In this document: in pieces, positions 27,354 to 36,029 of the stretch
Position numbering within the stretch: the stretch's first letter is position 1
Layout: each line of letters starts with the position of its first letter
Assembly (NCBI GenBank): GCA_012735245.1
Contig: JAAYHU010000027.1
Location: 1-64,000 of the forward strand
From: Tissierellia bacterium
Lineage (GTDB): Bacteria > Bacillota > Clostridia > Tissierellales > Tissierellaceae
Length of the DNA: 64,000 nucleotides
Direction of reading: 5' to 3'
Notes under the pieces: generated by a model
Seen by the model: the letters and a program-made list of their open reading frames with translations, nothing else
What the model was told of the DNA's origin: nothing
Database searches by the model: none
Translations under genes and position numbers: made by a program

Positions 27354-27521
27354 ATGGCTGAAGAAAGAATTACTGAAGGAGTTAAATGTGTTGTAAATAC
27401 TTGCTCATATTACAAGGAAGGAGACCTTTGCACAGCAGGCAAAATTGAAATAAGACCTAGAAATGCCAAGTCCTCCGATGAAACTGACTGTGCTACCTTT
27501 GAACCAGATAGTTTCAAATAG
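27354..27521 (+). CDS. DUF1540 small cysteine protein (missing from ORF track)
   Basis: An ORF of 55 aa below the track's length limit: MAEERITEGVKCVVNTCSYY and on to EPDSFK. Four cysteines follow the DUF1540 pattern, C-x4-C-x8-C then C-x-TF near the end, suggesting a small metal-binding fold. A perfect AAGGAGAT ribosome site lies 6-7 nt upstream, and a hairpin terminator follows 4 nt after the stop. DUF1540 proteins are common in spore-forming Firmicutes and have no established function. Confidence 0.88.
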   Translation: MAEERITEGVKCVVNTCSYYKEGDLCTAGKIEIRPRNAKSSDETDCATFEPDSFK

Positions 27522-27525
27522 TTTT

Positions 27526-27548
27526 AAAGGCAGGGCTAACCTGCCTTT
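27526..27548. terminator. Bidirectional intrinsic terminator after DUF1540 gene
   Basis: AAAGGCAGG and CCTGCCTTT form a perfect 9-bp stem with a five-base loop, placed between the stop of the plus-strand DUF1540 gene and the stop of the converging P-loop gene. Confidence 0.8.
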
Positions 27549-27550
27549 CC

Positions 27551-27985
27551 TTATACCTCAGATTTTACTTCTATTTCAATACAGTGTTCTTTCAAATTAT
27601 CAGGCATATCATCCATAGTATAATCCACATTGATGAAAAAATCCGTTCCAAATTTTTCACTAATTTCTGTTAAATCCTTAAGTAATTTTTCTAAATTTTC
27701 AATGGTCAAATCTATTACCTTATATATGCTATCAACATATATTTTTTCCAAATCATAGTCCATACCAATAACTCCACACAAAAAGCCATAGAATGATTCA
27801 ATATTCAATATATTGAATTCCATGGCATTAATCAATCTTACATTATGACTTAGTGAAAAAATATGATTATGGTCTACGTCAATAAAGGCAATATTACCGT
27901 TCCCTTCCTTCATATCCCTATTGGCATTGTCAATTAACCATTTAGTTTTTCCAGAACCCTTTTCGCCTAAAATAAACTTAACCAT
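27551..27985 (-). CDS. Small P-loop protein of unknown function
   Basis: A 144-aa protein starting MVKFILGEKGSGKTKWLID, a clear Walker A motif. A Walker B-like strand is seen in FGTDFFINVDYT and a short motif in NIAFIDVDHNH. The protein is a compact P-loop domain without extra modules. Similar small proteins occur across clostridia, where they are sometimes called ATP-binding or PilT-like; no function is established that I know of. A GAGGTGG ribosome site supports the start. It is not tightly linked to the radical SAM gene downstream in the transcript's opposite order (65-nt gap). Confidence 0.7.
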   Translation of the reverse strand: MVKFILGEKGSGKTKWLIDNANRDMKEGNGNIAFIDVDHNHIFSLSHNVRLINAMEFNILNIESFYGFLCGVIGMDYDLEKIYVDSIYKVIDLTIENLEKLLKDLTEISEKFGTDFFINVDYTMDDMPDNLKEHCIEIEVKSEV

Positions 27986-28050
27986 GGATAACCACCTCTA
28001 CCTTTCTTATATTTATATTTTTATCGGCAAAATTAAGGTATAATTTTACC

Positions 28051-29004
28051 TTATACAAACTTTTTTAAAGCCTTTCCATTTAAATAGTCGAATTTTGCCC
28101 CTTGCTTAGTATTCCTTTTTTCCATTAAGGACACTATTTCATCTCTAATTTTCCACCATGATTCATTCCAGTTAACAAATAATAGGTTCTCCTCAGGAGC
28201 TCTTCCTATTATCCTTTGAACAATGATATTTGGATCAAGATATTCAAGGAAGGTAATGACCCTCTCTATATATTCGTCCTTGGAAATTAAAGATACCTCT
28301 CCCCTTTTATACATTTCGCCTAATACAGTTCCCTCAACTATGTATAATGCATGAAGCTTTATTTCTTCAACTCCTAAGGCGGAAACTATTTTTGCATTTT
28401 CAATTACATCGATTTCATCGTCCCAGGGTAGGTTTAGGATTAAATGTGTACAATTTCTTAAACCATATTTTTTTAATTTTATTGCTGTGTCTATATATTC
28501 TCCTAAGGTATGCCCCCTATTGATTTTGATTAAAGAATGATAATTAACTGATTGTAATCCTATTTCTACAGTAATGGTCATATTATGCTTTTCTTTAATT
28601 AAGGATAAGTATTCTAAGTGTTCATCACTTATACAATCTGGCCTTGTAGAAATTGAAATACCTACTATATCTTCTTCTAAGGTGTCCCTGATGGCAGATT
28701 TAAAATCTTCAATGGGCATATAAGTATTTGTAAAATTCTGGAAATACGCTATAAATTTCTTCGCCTTATACTTTCTCCCAATATATTCCTTGTTTATTTT
28801 TAACTGTTCCCTTATAGATAGGGATGAAGATAGGTTTTCAAAGGAGCCTCCTTCCTCTCCACAGAATATACACCCACCATACCCCAAGCTTCCATCCCTA
28901 TTAGGACAACTTAAGGGCAGGCTAATTGGAAGCTTATATACTTTTTCATTAAACTTTTCTTTCAAATAGTTGGAATAGGTATTATATACTGTTATTTTAT
29001 TCAA
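28051..29004 (-). CDS. TIGR01212-family radical SAM protein (YhcC/YtqA type)
   Basis: A 317-aa radical SAM enzyme. The cluster cysteines are in LSCPNRDGSLGYGGCIFCG, a C-x11-C-x2-C spacing that characterises the YhcC/TIGR01212 group rather than the usual Cx3Cx2C. Other features are ISTRPDCI, VEIGLQSVNYHSL and HLILNLPWD. The family has been linked to tRNA or cofactor modification, but the reaction is not settled. It is 15 nt downstream of the HAD phosphatase gene and probably co-transcribed. Confidence 0.9.
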   Translation of the reverse strand: MNKITVYNTYSNYLKEKFNEKVYKLPISLPLSCPNRDGSLGYGGCIFCGEEGGSFENLSSSLSIREQLKINKEYIGRKYKAKKFIAYFQNFTNTYMPIEDFKSAIRDTLEEDIVGISISTRPDCISDEHLEYLSLIKEKHNMTITVEIGLQSVNYHSLIKINRGHTLGEYIDTAIKLKKYGLRNCTHLILNLPWDDEIDVIENAKIVSALGVEEIKLHALYIVEGTVLGEMYKRGEVSLISKDEYIERVITFLEYLDPNIIVQRIIGRAPEENLLFVNWNESWWKIRDEIVSLMEKRNTKQGAKFDYLNGKALKKFV

Positions 29005-29019
29005 ACTTGTCCTCCTCTC

Positions 29020-29841
29020 CTATATATTTAATACCCCCTTTAATGCAGAAGCAACACCAGAATTATTATTGTCATTTTTTGTAATTATCTTTGCCACTGC
29101 TTTCACACCCTGGCTACCATTTTTCATGGCTATACCAAGACCTGCGTTTTTAACCATCTCTATATCGTTGTTGTCATCCCCTATGGCAATTATCTCCTCA
29201 GGCTTTATATTCAAGCTTTCAGCATACTCCCTTAAGGTTATCCATTTACTACCTAAGGGATTCATAACCTCTACCATGGACTCTACTAAGTGAAGGTTTT
29301 CCATTATATGTATATTATAATTGCTAGGATATTTTGTCCTTATATACTCATAGAAGGGATAGAGGCTTTCCTTAGTGCCAGCATAAACTACTACTAATAT
29401 GTTGTGATTATCGATATCTAAATAGCTCTTTACTTCCCTATATCTATTGGCTTTTTTTACATAATTATCATATTCTCTATTAGCCTCCACCAATATATCT
29501 ATACCTCTTTCATAATCATCTATGTGGACAATTGGATGTAGGCCCCTCTTCATTCCTTCCTTTATAATTAGCTTATAATCCTCATAATTTAGGTATTTTG
29601 CACTTATAACTTCATCATTTAAGGAATTTCGTACAATGTTTCCATTATTGGCAATTATTGTAATATGACCATCTATTTCCTTGGTAAGTTCTTTTGCAGA
29701 CCAGTATCGCCTGCCTGTTGCTATAACTATTTCATAACCTTCCTTAATCAATTTATTTATGACCTTTAAATTCTCCTTAGGTATCCTTTTATTATCATCG
29801 AGCAAAGTCCCATCTAAGTCAATTGCTATTAATTTATACAA
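29020..29841 (-). CDS. Cof-type HAD-IIB family hydrolase
   Basis: A 273-aa phosphatase of the Cof subfamily. Motif I is AIDLDGTLLDD, motif II IVIATGRR, and the C-terminal motif IV IAIGDDNNDIEMVKNAG. A C2-type cap domain lies between. Enzymes of this family dephosphorylate sugar phosphates, FMN/PLP or erythronate phosphates with broad specificity, so the substrate is not assigned. It sits directly before the radical SAM gene in the same direction. Confidence 0.93.
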   Translation of the reverse strand: MYKLIAIDLDGTLLDDNKRIPKENLKVINKLIKEGYEIVIATGRRYWSAKELTKEIDGHITIIANNGNIVRNSLNDEVISAKYLNYEDYKLIIKEGMKRGLHPIVHIDDYERGIDILVEANREYDNYVKKANRYREVKSYLDIDNHNILVVVYAGTKESLYPFYEYIRTKYPSNYNIHIMENLHLVESMVEVMNPLGSKWITLREYAESLNIKPEEIIAIGDDNNDIEMVKNAGLGIAMKNGSQGVKAVAKIITKNDNNNSGVASALKGVLNI

Positions 29842-29861
29842 CTATCTCCCCCCAATTATTT

Positions 29862-29893
29862 TAAAAGCACCCTGCCAACAGCAAAGTGCTTTA
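29862..29893 (-). terminator. Probable terminator after DUF1292 gene
   Basis: AAAGCAC and GTGCTTT form a 7-bp stem around a 15-base loop, followed on the minus strand by TAAAATAATT. Weaker than the other hairpins in this window. Confidence 0.5.
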
Positions 29894-29900
29894 ATTGAAG

Positions 29901-30299
29901 CTAATCCTCTAATTCATCATAATTCTCATATTCAACGAAGTCCTCATCATCTAGAAATAATGCATCAAAGGCTTCAGCTACTAAATCAAATTCTTCTTGA
30001 TTGTCAATGGGAATTAATTCAAAATCTTCATCATTTAATTCATTATATCTATATAATAATACTTCTTCCTCTCCTATTGGTTGCAGTGCAATGTATTCAT
30101 CTTCTTCTACTTCAAAAGTACCCAAGATAAAGCATTCCAATTCTGTATCATCCTCTAAGGTCAAAACTATAATGTCTTCATTTAAATCACCAAAGTCTAG
30201 CTCATCAAAGTCATGGTCATGATCATGATCTACTCCGCAACCGCATCCGCCGCAGTATTCATCATTATACTGAAAAGTATCCTTATTCTTTTTATCCAT
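29901..30299 (-). CDS. DUF1292 (YrzB-like) protein with Cys/His-rich insert
   Basis: A 132-aa, very acidic protein. The DUF1292 core is IIVLTLEDDTELECFILGTF followed by EEDEYIALQPIGEEEVLLYRY. Before it lies a distinctive stretch EYCGGCGCGVDHDHDHD that looks able to bind metal. The C-terminus is again acidic (FLDDEDFVEYENYDELED). DUF1292 proteins are widespread small Firmicutes proteins with no firm function. The gene stands alone with its own terminator. Confidence 0.85.
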   Translation of the reverse strand: MDKKNKDTFQYNDEYCGGCGCGVDHDHDHDFDELDFGDLNEDIIVLTLEDDTELECFILGTFEVEEDEYIALQPIGEEEVLLYRYNELNDEDFELIPIDNQEEFDLVAEAFDALFLDDEDFVEYENYDELED

Positions 30300-30380
30300 A
30301 TCAATTCTCCTTTATAAAAATTTAATTATATGGTATATGATACACCATTTGGTATGAGAAGTATACATTTTTTTCATTTT

Positions 30381-31835
30381 TTATTTAATTTTTTCTAATA
30401 CTTTTAATAGTAAATTGTAAGTTCTTTCCGTCGAAGAAATACTGAGTTTTTCTCCTGGGGCATGGACCCCATACATATTGGGTCCTAAGGATACCATATC
30501 TATATCATCAAACTTCTCATCAAAAATTCCGCACTCTAAACCTGCATGAATAGCTGAAACATTTATTTCCTCATTATATAATTCCCTATAGGTTTCCTTA
30601 ATAACCTCCCTTATATAGGAATTCTCCTTATACTGCCAGGCTGGGTAGGAAGAAGTCCTTTCAAAGCTGGCTCCAATGATATTTGCTAGTAGTTCTATTT
30701 GCTCAGATATATATTGTCTTAATGTTCCCACTGAGGACCTAATGGCTGATTCTAAAGTTATTTGATTTTCAAAGGTCTTTATCACTCCAAGGTTATTTGA
30801 GCTTTCTACTAAGCCTTCTATGGCCATGCTCATACTTTGAACCCCATTTGGCAAGAGGTTTAAAGCGGTTATCAGTTTATTCTTAGTATTATCAGAAAAT
30901 ACCCTATCTACCTTTTCTGTTATTCTATTTAACTCAATTACTATACCCTTATCTGAGTGGAAAAACTCATTTTTTAATTCTTGCTTTAAAGCAAATAAAA
31001 AGGATTCAACCTTTTCATAATTATCCTTTGGAATCATAATTTTTGCTTTTGCATACCTTGGTATGGCGTTTGCCTTTGAACCGCCTTCAATATGGTATAA
31101 ATCATAATCTAATTCTCTACTTAGCCTGCCTAATATCCTTCCAATGATTTTATTAGAATTTCCCCTTCCCCTGTTTATATCTATACCAGAATGGCCGCCC
31201 TTTAAACCGGAAACGATTAATTCAAAATTTTCACTTTCTTTTGTAATTCCCTTCCACTCTATGGGTATGCTTATTATATTTCTCTCGCCACCTGCACAGC
31301 TAACTAAAATGGTACCTTCCTCTTCTGAATCCAAGTTTATCAATATTCTTCCTTTTAGGTTTTCAGGATCTAATGCCTTTGCACCTGTCATACCTGATTC
31401 TTCATTAGATGTTATCAATGCCTCTAGTGGCGGATGGGGAATGTCCTTTGATTCCAATATGGCTAGTATCATAGCTAGGGCTATTCCATTGTCAGCTCCA
31501 AGAGTCGTTTCCTCTGCTATGATATAATCACCTTCAACATGGAATTTTATTGGATCCTTAGAAAAATCATGATTGGAATTCTGTGTCTTCTCACATACCA
31601 TATCCATATGGCCCTGTAGTATAACGGTAGGGCTGCTTTCATATCCCTTAGTAGCTGGTTTTTTTATAATAATATTTAAGGCTTCATCTTGAATAACCTC
31701 TAAGCCTAAACTTCTTCCTATTTTGGCTAAATAATTGCTTATCTTTTCTTCATGGTGTGAACAACGGGGTATCTTAGTTATTTCTTCAAAATAATACATT
31801 ACCCTTTCAGGCTTAATTCCTTTTAATACTGCCAA
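30381..31835 (-). CDS. pepD: M20C-family aminoacyl-histidine dipeptidase (PepD-like)
   Basis: A cytosolic metallopeptidase that hydrolyses dipeptides such as Xaa-His. The conserved segments are ILQGHMDMVCEK (His and Asp ligands), TLGADNGIALAMILAI, SNEESGMTGAKAL (catalytic Glu pair), LINLDSEEEG and VSLGPNMYGVHAPGE near the end. The ORF track starts at 31883, but a GAGGTGATAATT ribosome site precedes the TTG at 31835, giving MAVLKGIKPERVMYYFEEI, the normal N-terminus, so 31835 is used. The free-Met-sulfoxide reductase gene lies 65 nt upstream. Confidence 0.92.
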   Translation of the reverse strand: MAVLKGIKPERVMYYFEEITKIPRCSHHEEKISNYLAKIGRSLGLEVIQDEALNIIIKKPATKGYESSPTVILQGHMDMVCEKTQNSNHDFSKDPIKFHVEGDYIIAEETTLGADNGIALAMILAILESKDIPHPPLEALITSNEESGMTGAKALDPENLKGRILINLDSEEEGTILVSCAGGERNIISIPIEWKGITKESENFELIVSGLKGGHSGIDINRGRGNSNKIIGRILGRLSRELDYDLYHIEGGSKANAIPRYAKAKIMIPKDNYEKVESFLFALKQELKNEFFHSDKGIVIELNRITEKVDRVFSDNTKNKLITALNLLPNGVQSMSMAIEGLVESSNNLGVIKTFENQITLESAIRSSVGTLRQYISEQIELLANIIGASFERTSSYPAWQYKENSYIREVIKETYRELYNEEINVSAIHAGLECGIFDEKFDDIDMVSLGPNMYGVHAPGEKLSISSTERTYNLLLKVLEKIK

Positions 31836-31900
31836 AATTATCACCTCTTGTTCTTGATTAATATTCCTTAGAATTATTGCCATGGAAATTAAACCTAATC

Positions 31901-32398
31901 CTAGATATTATCCCAGTTAATATGATTGTTTAAAATATCTACTAGTTGTACAAAGTAATCTTTCTCTAAGTCCGTAAACCTATTCTTTATTGGACTATCT
32001 AAATCTAATACACCATGTACTCTTCCATCCTTAATTATAGGAATTACTAGTTCTGAATTAGAAGCTTCATCACAAGCTATATGTCCAGGAAATTGATGTA
32101 CATCAGGTACTAATTGAACTTCCCTTGTTTTCACAGCAGTACCACAAACTCCTTTTCCTATGGCTATCCTATTGCAGGCAGGCAAGCCTTGAAATGGTCC
32201 TAAAACCAATTCATTATCCCTTAGAAAGTAAAACCCAGCCCAATTTAGGTTTTCCACACAGGCCATTATTATTCCAGTTACATTGGAGATATTGGCCAAT
32301 TCATCCTTTTCAGAACTTAATTGCCCCTTTACAAGAATTAACATGTATTTTAATCTTTCTTCATCAGTCATATCCTTAATCTTATCCAGCTTAAACAT
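31901..32398 (-). CDS. Free methionine-(R)-sulfoxide reductase (GAF-domain fRMsr)
   Basis: A 165-aa single GAF-domain protein. The motif NWAGFYFLRDNELVLGPFQG and the three active-site cysteines in LPACNRIAIGKGVCG and HIACDEASNSELVIPI match fRMsr (MsrC/YebR), which reduces free Met-R-sulfoxide using thioredoxin. All three catalytic Cys positions are retained, so it is likely active and not a mere ligand sensor. It complements msrA about 3 kb upstream. A GAGGTGATG ribosome site supports the start. Confidence 0.9.
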   Translation of the reverse strand: MFKLDKIKDMTDEERLKYMLILVKGQLSSEKDELANISNVTGIIMACVENLNWAGFYFLRDNELVLGPFQGLPACNRIAIGKGVCGTAVKTREVQLVPDVHQFPGHIACDEASNSELVIPIIKDGRVHGVLDLDSPIKNRFTDLEKDYFVQLVDILNNHINWDNI

Positions 32399-32511
32399 TT
32401 CATCACCTCTTTTACACTTAATATATTAACCTAATAGTACCAAATTAACTAATTTGATACAATGGCAACTATTAAATCATAGGTAAAATTTTATAATGAA
32501 AAGCTATTCAA

Positions 32512-32549
32512 ATTAATATAACTTTCGTCTTAGCGAAAGCTATATTAAT
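32512..32549 (-). terminator. Terminator of the nrdDG operon
   Basis: An extended hairpin: ATTAATATA pairs with TATATTAAT, then one mismatch, then CTTTCG pairs with CGAAAG around a six-base loop. It overlaps the nrdG stop codon. The run after it is A/T-rich. Confidence 0.7.
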
Positions 32550-33012
32550 TGCCCAAATATTTCTTTACATCTATTATTCTTTGATTAGTAGAACCTCTAA
32601 ATTTTAAGATTAATGATTTTTTCCTTATATCGAATTTTCCATCGATTAAAATGTCTGTATATATGAGCAGCTCTCTTAGGTTCCTGTCTTTTAATATTTC
32701 TTCGAAGGTATATCCAGTATAGGTTACTACACTTAAACCTAATTCTTTAACCTTTTTAGCTAATATGGCACATTCTTTGACTTGTTCAAAGGGCTCTCCT
32801 CCGCTTAAAGTAATCCCATCTAGGAGAGGATTGGATTTTACCATATGGACAATGGAATCAATATCTATTAGTTTGCCACCGGTAAATGAATGGGTTTCTG
32901 GATTGTGACATCCTATGCAATTATGTTTACATCCTTGGGTAAATACTACCAACCGTATTCCAGGACCGTCTACTATTGATTCTTCTATTATTCCTGCTAC
33001 TCGTAGCTTCAT
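32545..33012 (-). CDS. nrdG: Anaerobic ribonucleotide reductase activating protein NrdG
   Basis: A 155-aa radical SAM activase that generates the glycyl radical on NrdD. The cluster motif is FTQGCKHNCIGCHN (C-x3-C-x2-C), with GGEPFEQ as the SAM-binding GGE motif and VDGPGIRLVVF near the start. It follows nrdD with a 6-nt gap and ends at a terminator hairpin, so the two form an operon controlled by the NrdR boxes upstream of nrdD. Length is typical for NrdG. Confidence 0.96.
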   Translation of the reverse strand: MKLRVAGIIEESIVDGPGIRLVVFTQGCKHNCIGCHNPETHSFTGGKLIDIDSIVHMVKSNPLLDGITLSGGEPFEQVKECAILAKKVKELGLSVVTYTGYTFEEILKDRNLRELLIYTDILIDGKFDIRKKSLILKFRGSTNQRIIDVKKYLGN

Positions 33013-33018
33013 CCCAAC

Positions 33019-35349
33019 CTACCCCTTATGGGAAAATGATAAGTGTTTTATCCTATCTTCTACTTCTGCTTTTTTAGCATCATTAAATCTATCTAGGGTG
33101 CCTACTAAGTATCCTGTAATACGGCGGATCCTTTCAAATCTAATAACCCCTTCTTCCCTACCACATTTAGGACATACATCTCCTATTATTCCCGTATAGC
33201 CACAAACTGGGTCCCTATCTACTGGATGATTTATTGAGCCATAGCCTATTCCAAACTCCTTCATGGCTCTTACAATTTTTTCGAAGGCTTCAAGATTTTG
33301 TGATGGATCTCCATCTAATTCTATGTAGGTTATGTGTCCAGCATTGGTTAACTCATGGTATGGGGCTTCTAATCTTATTTTGTCAAAGGCTTTTATCTTA
33401 TAATAAACAGGAATGTGAAAGCTATTTGTATAATATTCCCTATCAGTAATACCTTCAATGTTCCCATAGATTTCCCTGTCTATCTTTACAAACCTACCTG
33501 CAGTTCCCTCTGCTGGAGTTGCCAATAGGGTAAAATTCATTTTATATTGTCTGCTTATATCATCTACCTTGTCCCTCATAAATTTGACGATTTCTAGGCC
33601 AAGGGCTTGAGCTTCCTCGCTTTCACCATGATGACTGCCAATTAAGGCCTTTAGACATTCAGCTAACCCAATAAATCCTATGGACAGGGTACCGTGTTTT
33701 AATACTTCCCTAATTTCATCATCCTCAGATAATTTCTCAGAATCTATCCAAATTCCTTGCCCCATAAGAAATGGAAAATTCCTTACCTTTTTTCTTGCCT
33801 GGATTTCAAACCTTTCTATCAACTGTTCTATTACTAAATTCATAGTTTCATCTAGTCGTTTGTAAAAAGCTTCAATATTTCCCCTGTTTTCTAGACCTAA
33901 TCTAGGTAAATTTATGGTAGTAAAGCTTAAATTTCCTCTGCCATATACTATTTCTCTACTAGGGTCATGGACATTACCTATTACCCTAGTTCGACATCCC
34001 ATGTAGGCAACTTCCGTTTCAGGATGGCCTTCTTTATAGTATTTTAGATTAAAGGGTGCATCTATAAAGGAAAAGTTTGGAAATAGCCTCTTGGCACTGA
34101 CCCTGCATGCCAATTTGAACAAATCGTAATTTATGTCGTCTTTATTATAATTAATGCCTTCCTTTACCTTAAAAATTTGTATTGGAAATATGGGGGTTTC
34201 TCCATTACCTAAGCCCCTTTCAGTGGCTAATAATAGGTTTTTTATTACCATCCTTCCCTCAGGTGATGTGTCTGTTCCATAATTTATTGAACTAAAGGGT
34301 ATTTGGGCTCCTGCCCTAGAATGCATGGTATTTAAGTTATGGATCAAGGCTTCCATTGCCTGATAAGTTCTTCTTTCTGTATCCTTAAGGGCATTTTTTT
34401 CAGTAAATTTTTGAATTCTTCCTATTAACCTTTCGTCGTTTATAAGTTCTTTTAAATATTCCTTTTCCTTATCCCTGTATTCTTGGTTGTTATCTATTGT
34501 AGGAACTAGACTATACTCTTCTTCTAAAACCTTAAATATATTGTCTAAGTTTTCCTCTAAATCTATATCCTCTAAGATTAATTCAATCGCTTTCTTTAGA
34601 TTTTCCCTATATAATTTTTTGTAAGTCTTTTTCACACCAATTGCCATTCCATAATCAAAATTTGGTATAGATTGGCCTCCATGTTGGTCATTTTGATTAG
34701 ATTGAATTGCAATACAAGCTAAAGCTGAATATGACATTATATCATTAGGCTCTCTTAAAAAACCATGGCCTGTACTAAATCCACCCTCAAAAAGTTCTAC
34801 TATATCAATTTGACAACAAGTTGTGGTTAAAGTAAGAAAGTCCAAATCATGTATATGAATATCTCCAGCCTTATGTGCCCTTGAATGGGCAGGGTTTAAA
34901 ACAAATAAATCATTGAATTGCTTAGCAGACTCTGAACCATATTTAAGCATGGTTCCCATGGGAGTATCCCCATTAATATTAGCATTTTCCCTTTTTAAAT
35001 CTATTTCCTTAGCCTCTTTAAAGGTCAAATCTTCAAAAACTTTCATGAGCCTAGTATTCATCTCTCTAATTCTGCTTCTTTCTGCCCTATATAATATGTA
35101 TTCCTTAGCAGTCTTGGCATGGCCTGACTCTATTAGGACCTTTTCTACTATGTCTTGAATATCTTCAACTCCTGGTATTGTACCTTGAAATTTTTCATTG
35201 AGAATAAGAGTCACCTTTTCAGCTAGTTCCATGCTAGTATTATAATCTTGACCTCCAACTGCCTGAGCAGCCTTAAATATGGCATTGGAAATTTTTTCAA
35301 TATTAAAAGGAACCTCTCTCCCGTCCCTTTTTTTTATCTTAGTAATCAT
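33019..35349 (-). CDS. nrdD: Anaerobic ribonucleoside-triphosphate reductase NrdD
   Basis: A 776-aa glycyl-radical enzyme converting NTPs to dNTPs without oxygen. An N-terminal ATP-cone (KRDGREVPFNIEKISNAIFKAA) provides allosteric control. The C-terminal zinc-binding cysteines are in VCGYTGIIGDVCPKCGRE and the glycyl-radical loop in RRITGYLVGTLDRFNDAK. It shares an operon with nrdG. Two NrdR boxes lie upstream. No class I or II reductase is in this window, which fits a strict anaerobe but does not exclude others elsewhere. Confidence 0.97.
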   Translation of the reverse strand: MITKIKKRDGREVPFNIEKISNAIFKAAQAVGGQDYNTSMELAEKVTLILNEKFQGTIPGVEDIQDIVEKVLIESGHAKTAKEYILYRAERSRIREMNTRLMKVFEDLTFKEAKEIDLKRENANINGDTPMGTMLKYGSESAKQFNDLFVLNPAHSRAHKAGDIHIHDLDFLTLTTTCCQIDIVELFEGGFSTGHGFLREPNDIMSYSALACIAIQSNQNDQHGGQSIPNFDYGMAIGVKKTYKKLYRENLKKAIELILEDIDLEENLDNIFKVLEEEYSLVPTIDNNQEYRDKEKEYLKELINDERLIGRIQKFTEKNALKDTERRTYQAMEALIHNLNTMHSRAGAQIPFSSINYGTDTSPEGRMVIKNLLLATERGLGNGETPIFPIQIFKVKEGINYNKDDINYDLFKLACRVSAKRLFPNFSFIDAPFNLKYYKEGHPETEVAYMGCRTRVIGNVHDPSREIVYGRGNLSFTTINLPRLGLENRGNIEAFYKRLDETMNLVIEQLIERFEIQARKKVRNFPFLMGQGIWIDSEKLSEDDEIREVLKHGTLSIGFIGLAECLKALIGSHHGESEEAQALGLEIVKFMRDKVDDISRQYKMNFTLLATPAEGTAGRFVKIDREIYGNIEGITDREYYTNSFHIPVYYKIKAFDKIRLEAPYHELTNAGHITYIELDGDPSQNLEAFEKIVRAMKEFGIGYGSINHPVDRDPVCGYTGIIGDVCPKCGREEGVIRFERIRRITGYLVGTLDRFNDAKKAEVEDRIKHLSFSHKG

Positions 35350-35366
35350 TTTGTCACCCCTTTATT

Positions 35367-35413
35367 GCACTATATATAGTTATTATATTGTAACAAAGCT
35401 CTATATATTGTGT
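35367..35413 (-). promoter_or_regulatory. Tandem NrdR boxes in front of nrdDG
   Basis: Two 16-bp sequences resemble the NrdR consensus acaCwATATAtwGtgt: GCACTATATATAGTTA at 35367-35382 and GCTCTATATATTGTGT at 35398-35413. Their starts are 31 bp apart, about three helical turns, the usual spacing of paired NrdR boxes. They lie 18-64 bp before the nrdD start, where repressor binding would block transcription. NrdR itself is not in the window. Confidence 0.82.
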
Positions 35414-35460
35414 CAATTTATTCAATAATAATTAATTTTTTTTAATATTCACAGCAAAAT

Positions 35461-35488
35461 AATAGAATCCCCTTAGGGATTCACTATT
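35461..35488 (-). terminator. Terminator after msrA
   Basis: AATAGAATCCC and GGGATTC-A-CTATT pair with one unpaired base around a CTTA loop, overlapping the msrA stop. The minus strand continues TATTATTTTGCTG, a moderate T tract. Confidence 0.7.
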
Positions 35489-35960
35489 TGCTTAAATCTA
35501 TATGGCAATAACCTCCGGGATTTTTCTTTAAGTAGTCCTGATGATATTCTTCAGCTCTATAGAAACATTTCAAAGGCATGATTTCTGTTACAATGGGTTT
35601 TGAATATTTTTTCTTCTGCTCTTCCAAGGTCTTGTTGATAACATTTAGGTCTTCTTCATCTACATAATATATACCAGTCCTATATTGGTTTCCTATGTCT
35701 GGCCCTTGCCTATTTAATAAAGTAGGATCTATTATATTCCAAAACTTATTAAGCAGTTCTTCTAAGGAAATTATACTCTCATCAAATTTTACATAGGTAG
35801 TTTCTGCATGACCTGTAATTCCGGTACATACTTCTTCGTAGGTGGGGTTTTCCTTTGTTCCATTGGCGTAACCTACTTCAGTATCCATTACTCCATCTAT
35901 TCTTGACATATACTCTTCTACGCCCCAGAAACATCCTCCAGCAAAATATATCTCTTTCAT
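35484..35960 (-). CDS. msrA: Peptide methionine-(S)-sulfoxide reductase MsrA
   Basis: A 158-aa enzyme that repairs Met-S-sulfoxide in proteins. The catalytic motif is [12 protein letters not shown] with Cys at position 9. Some clostridial MsrA proteins have selenocysteine at this point; here the codon is an ordinary Cys codon. [27 protein letters not shown] and [17 protein letters not shown] complete the family pattern. It is a single gene with a terminator and stands upstream, on the same strand, of the nrdDG regulatory region. Confidence 0.96.
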   Translation of the reverse strand: MKEIYFAGGCFWGVEEYMSRIDGVMDTEVGYANGTKENPTYEEVCTGITGHAETTYVKFDESIISLEELLNKFWNIIDPTLLNRQGPDIGNQYRTGIYYVDEEDLNVINKTLEEQKKKYSKPIVTEIMPLKCFYRAEEYHQDYLKKNPGGYCHIDLSK

Positions 35961-36029
35961 TTTATTACCTCCATATATTTTAAGATATAATCTAATTCAA
36001 GGAAATAGTATTATTCTACTAATTGTTGA

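Noticed and set aside
29759-30130. 123-aa plus-strand ORF opposite the HAD and DUF1292 genes
   Set aside because: It spans two genes on the other strand with recognised domains, has no ribosome site and has low-complexity composition; a shadow.
30201-30260. Alternating GATCATGATC-like repeats in the DUF1292 gene as a regulatory repeat
   Set aside because: They encode the Asp-His repeat of the protein and need no other explanation.
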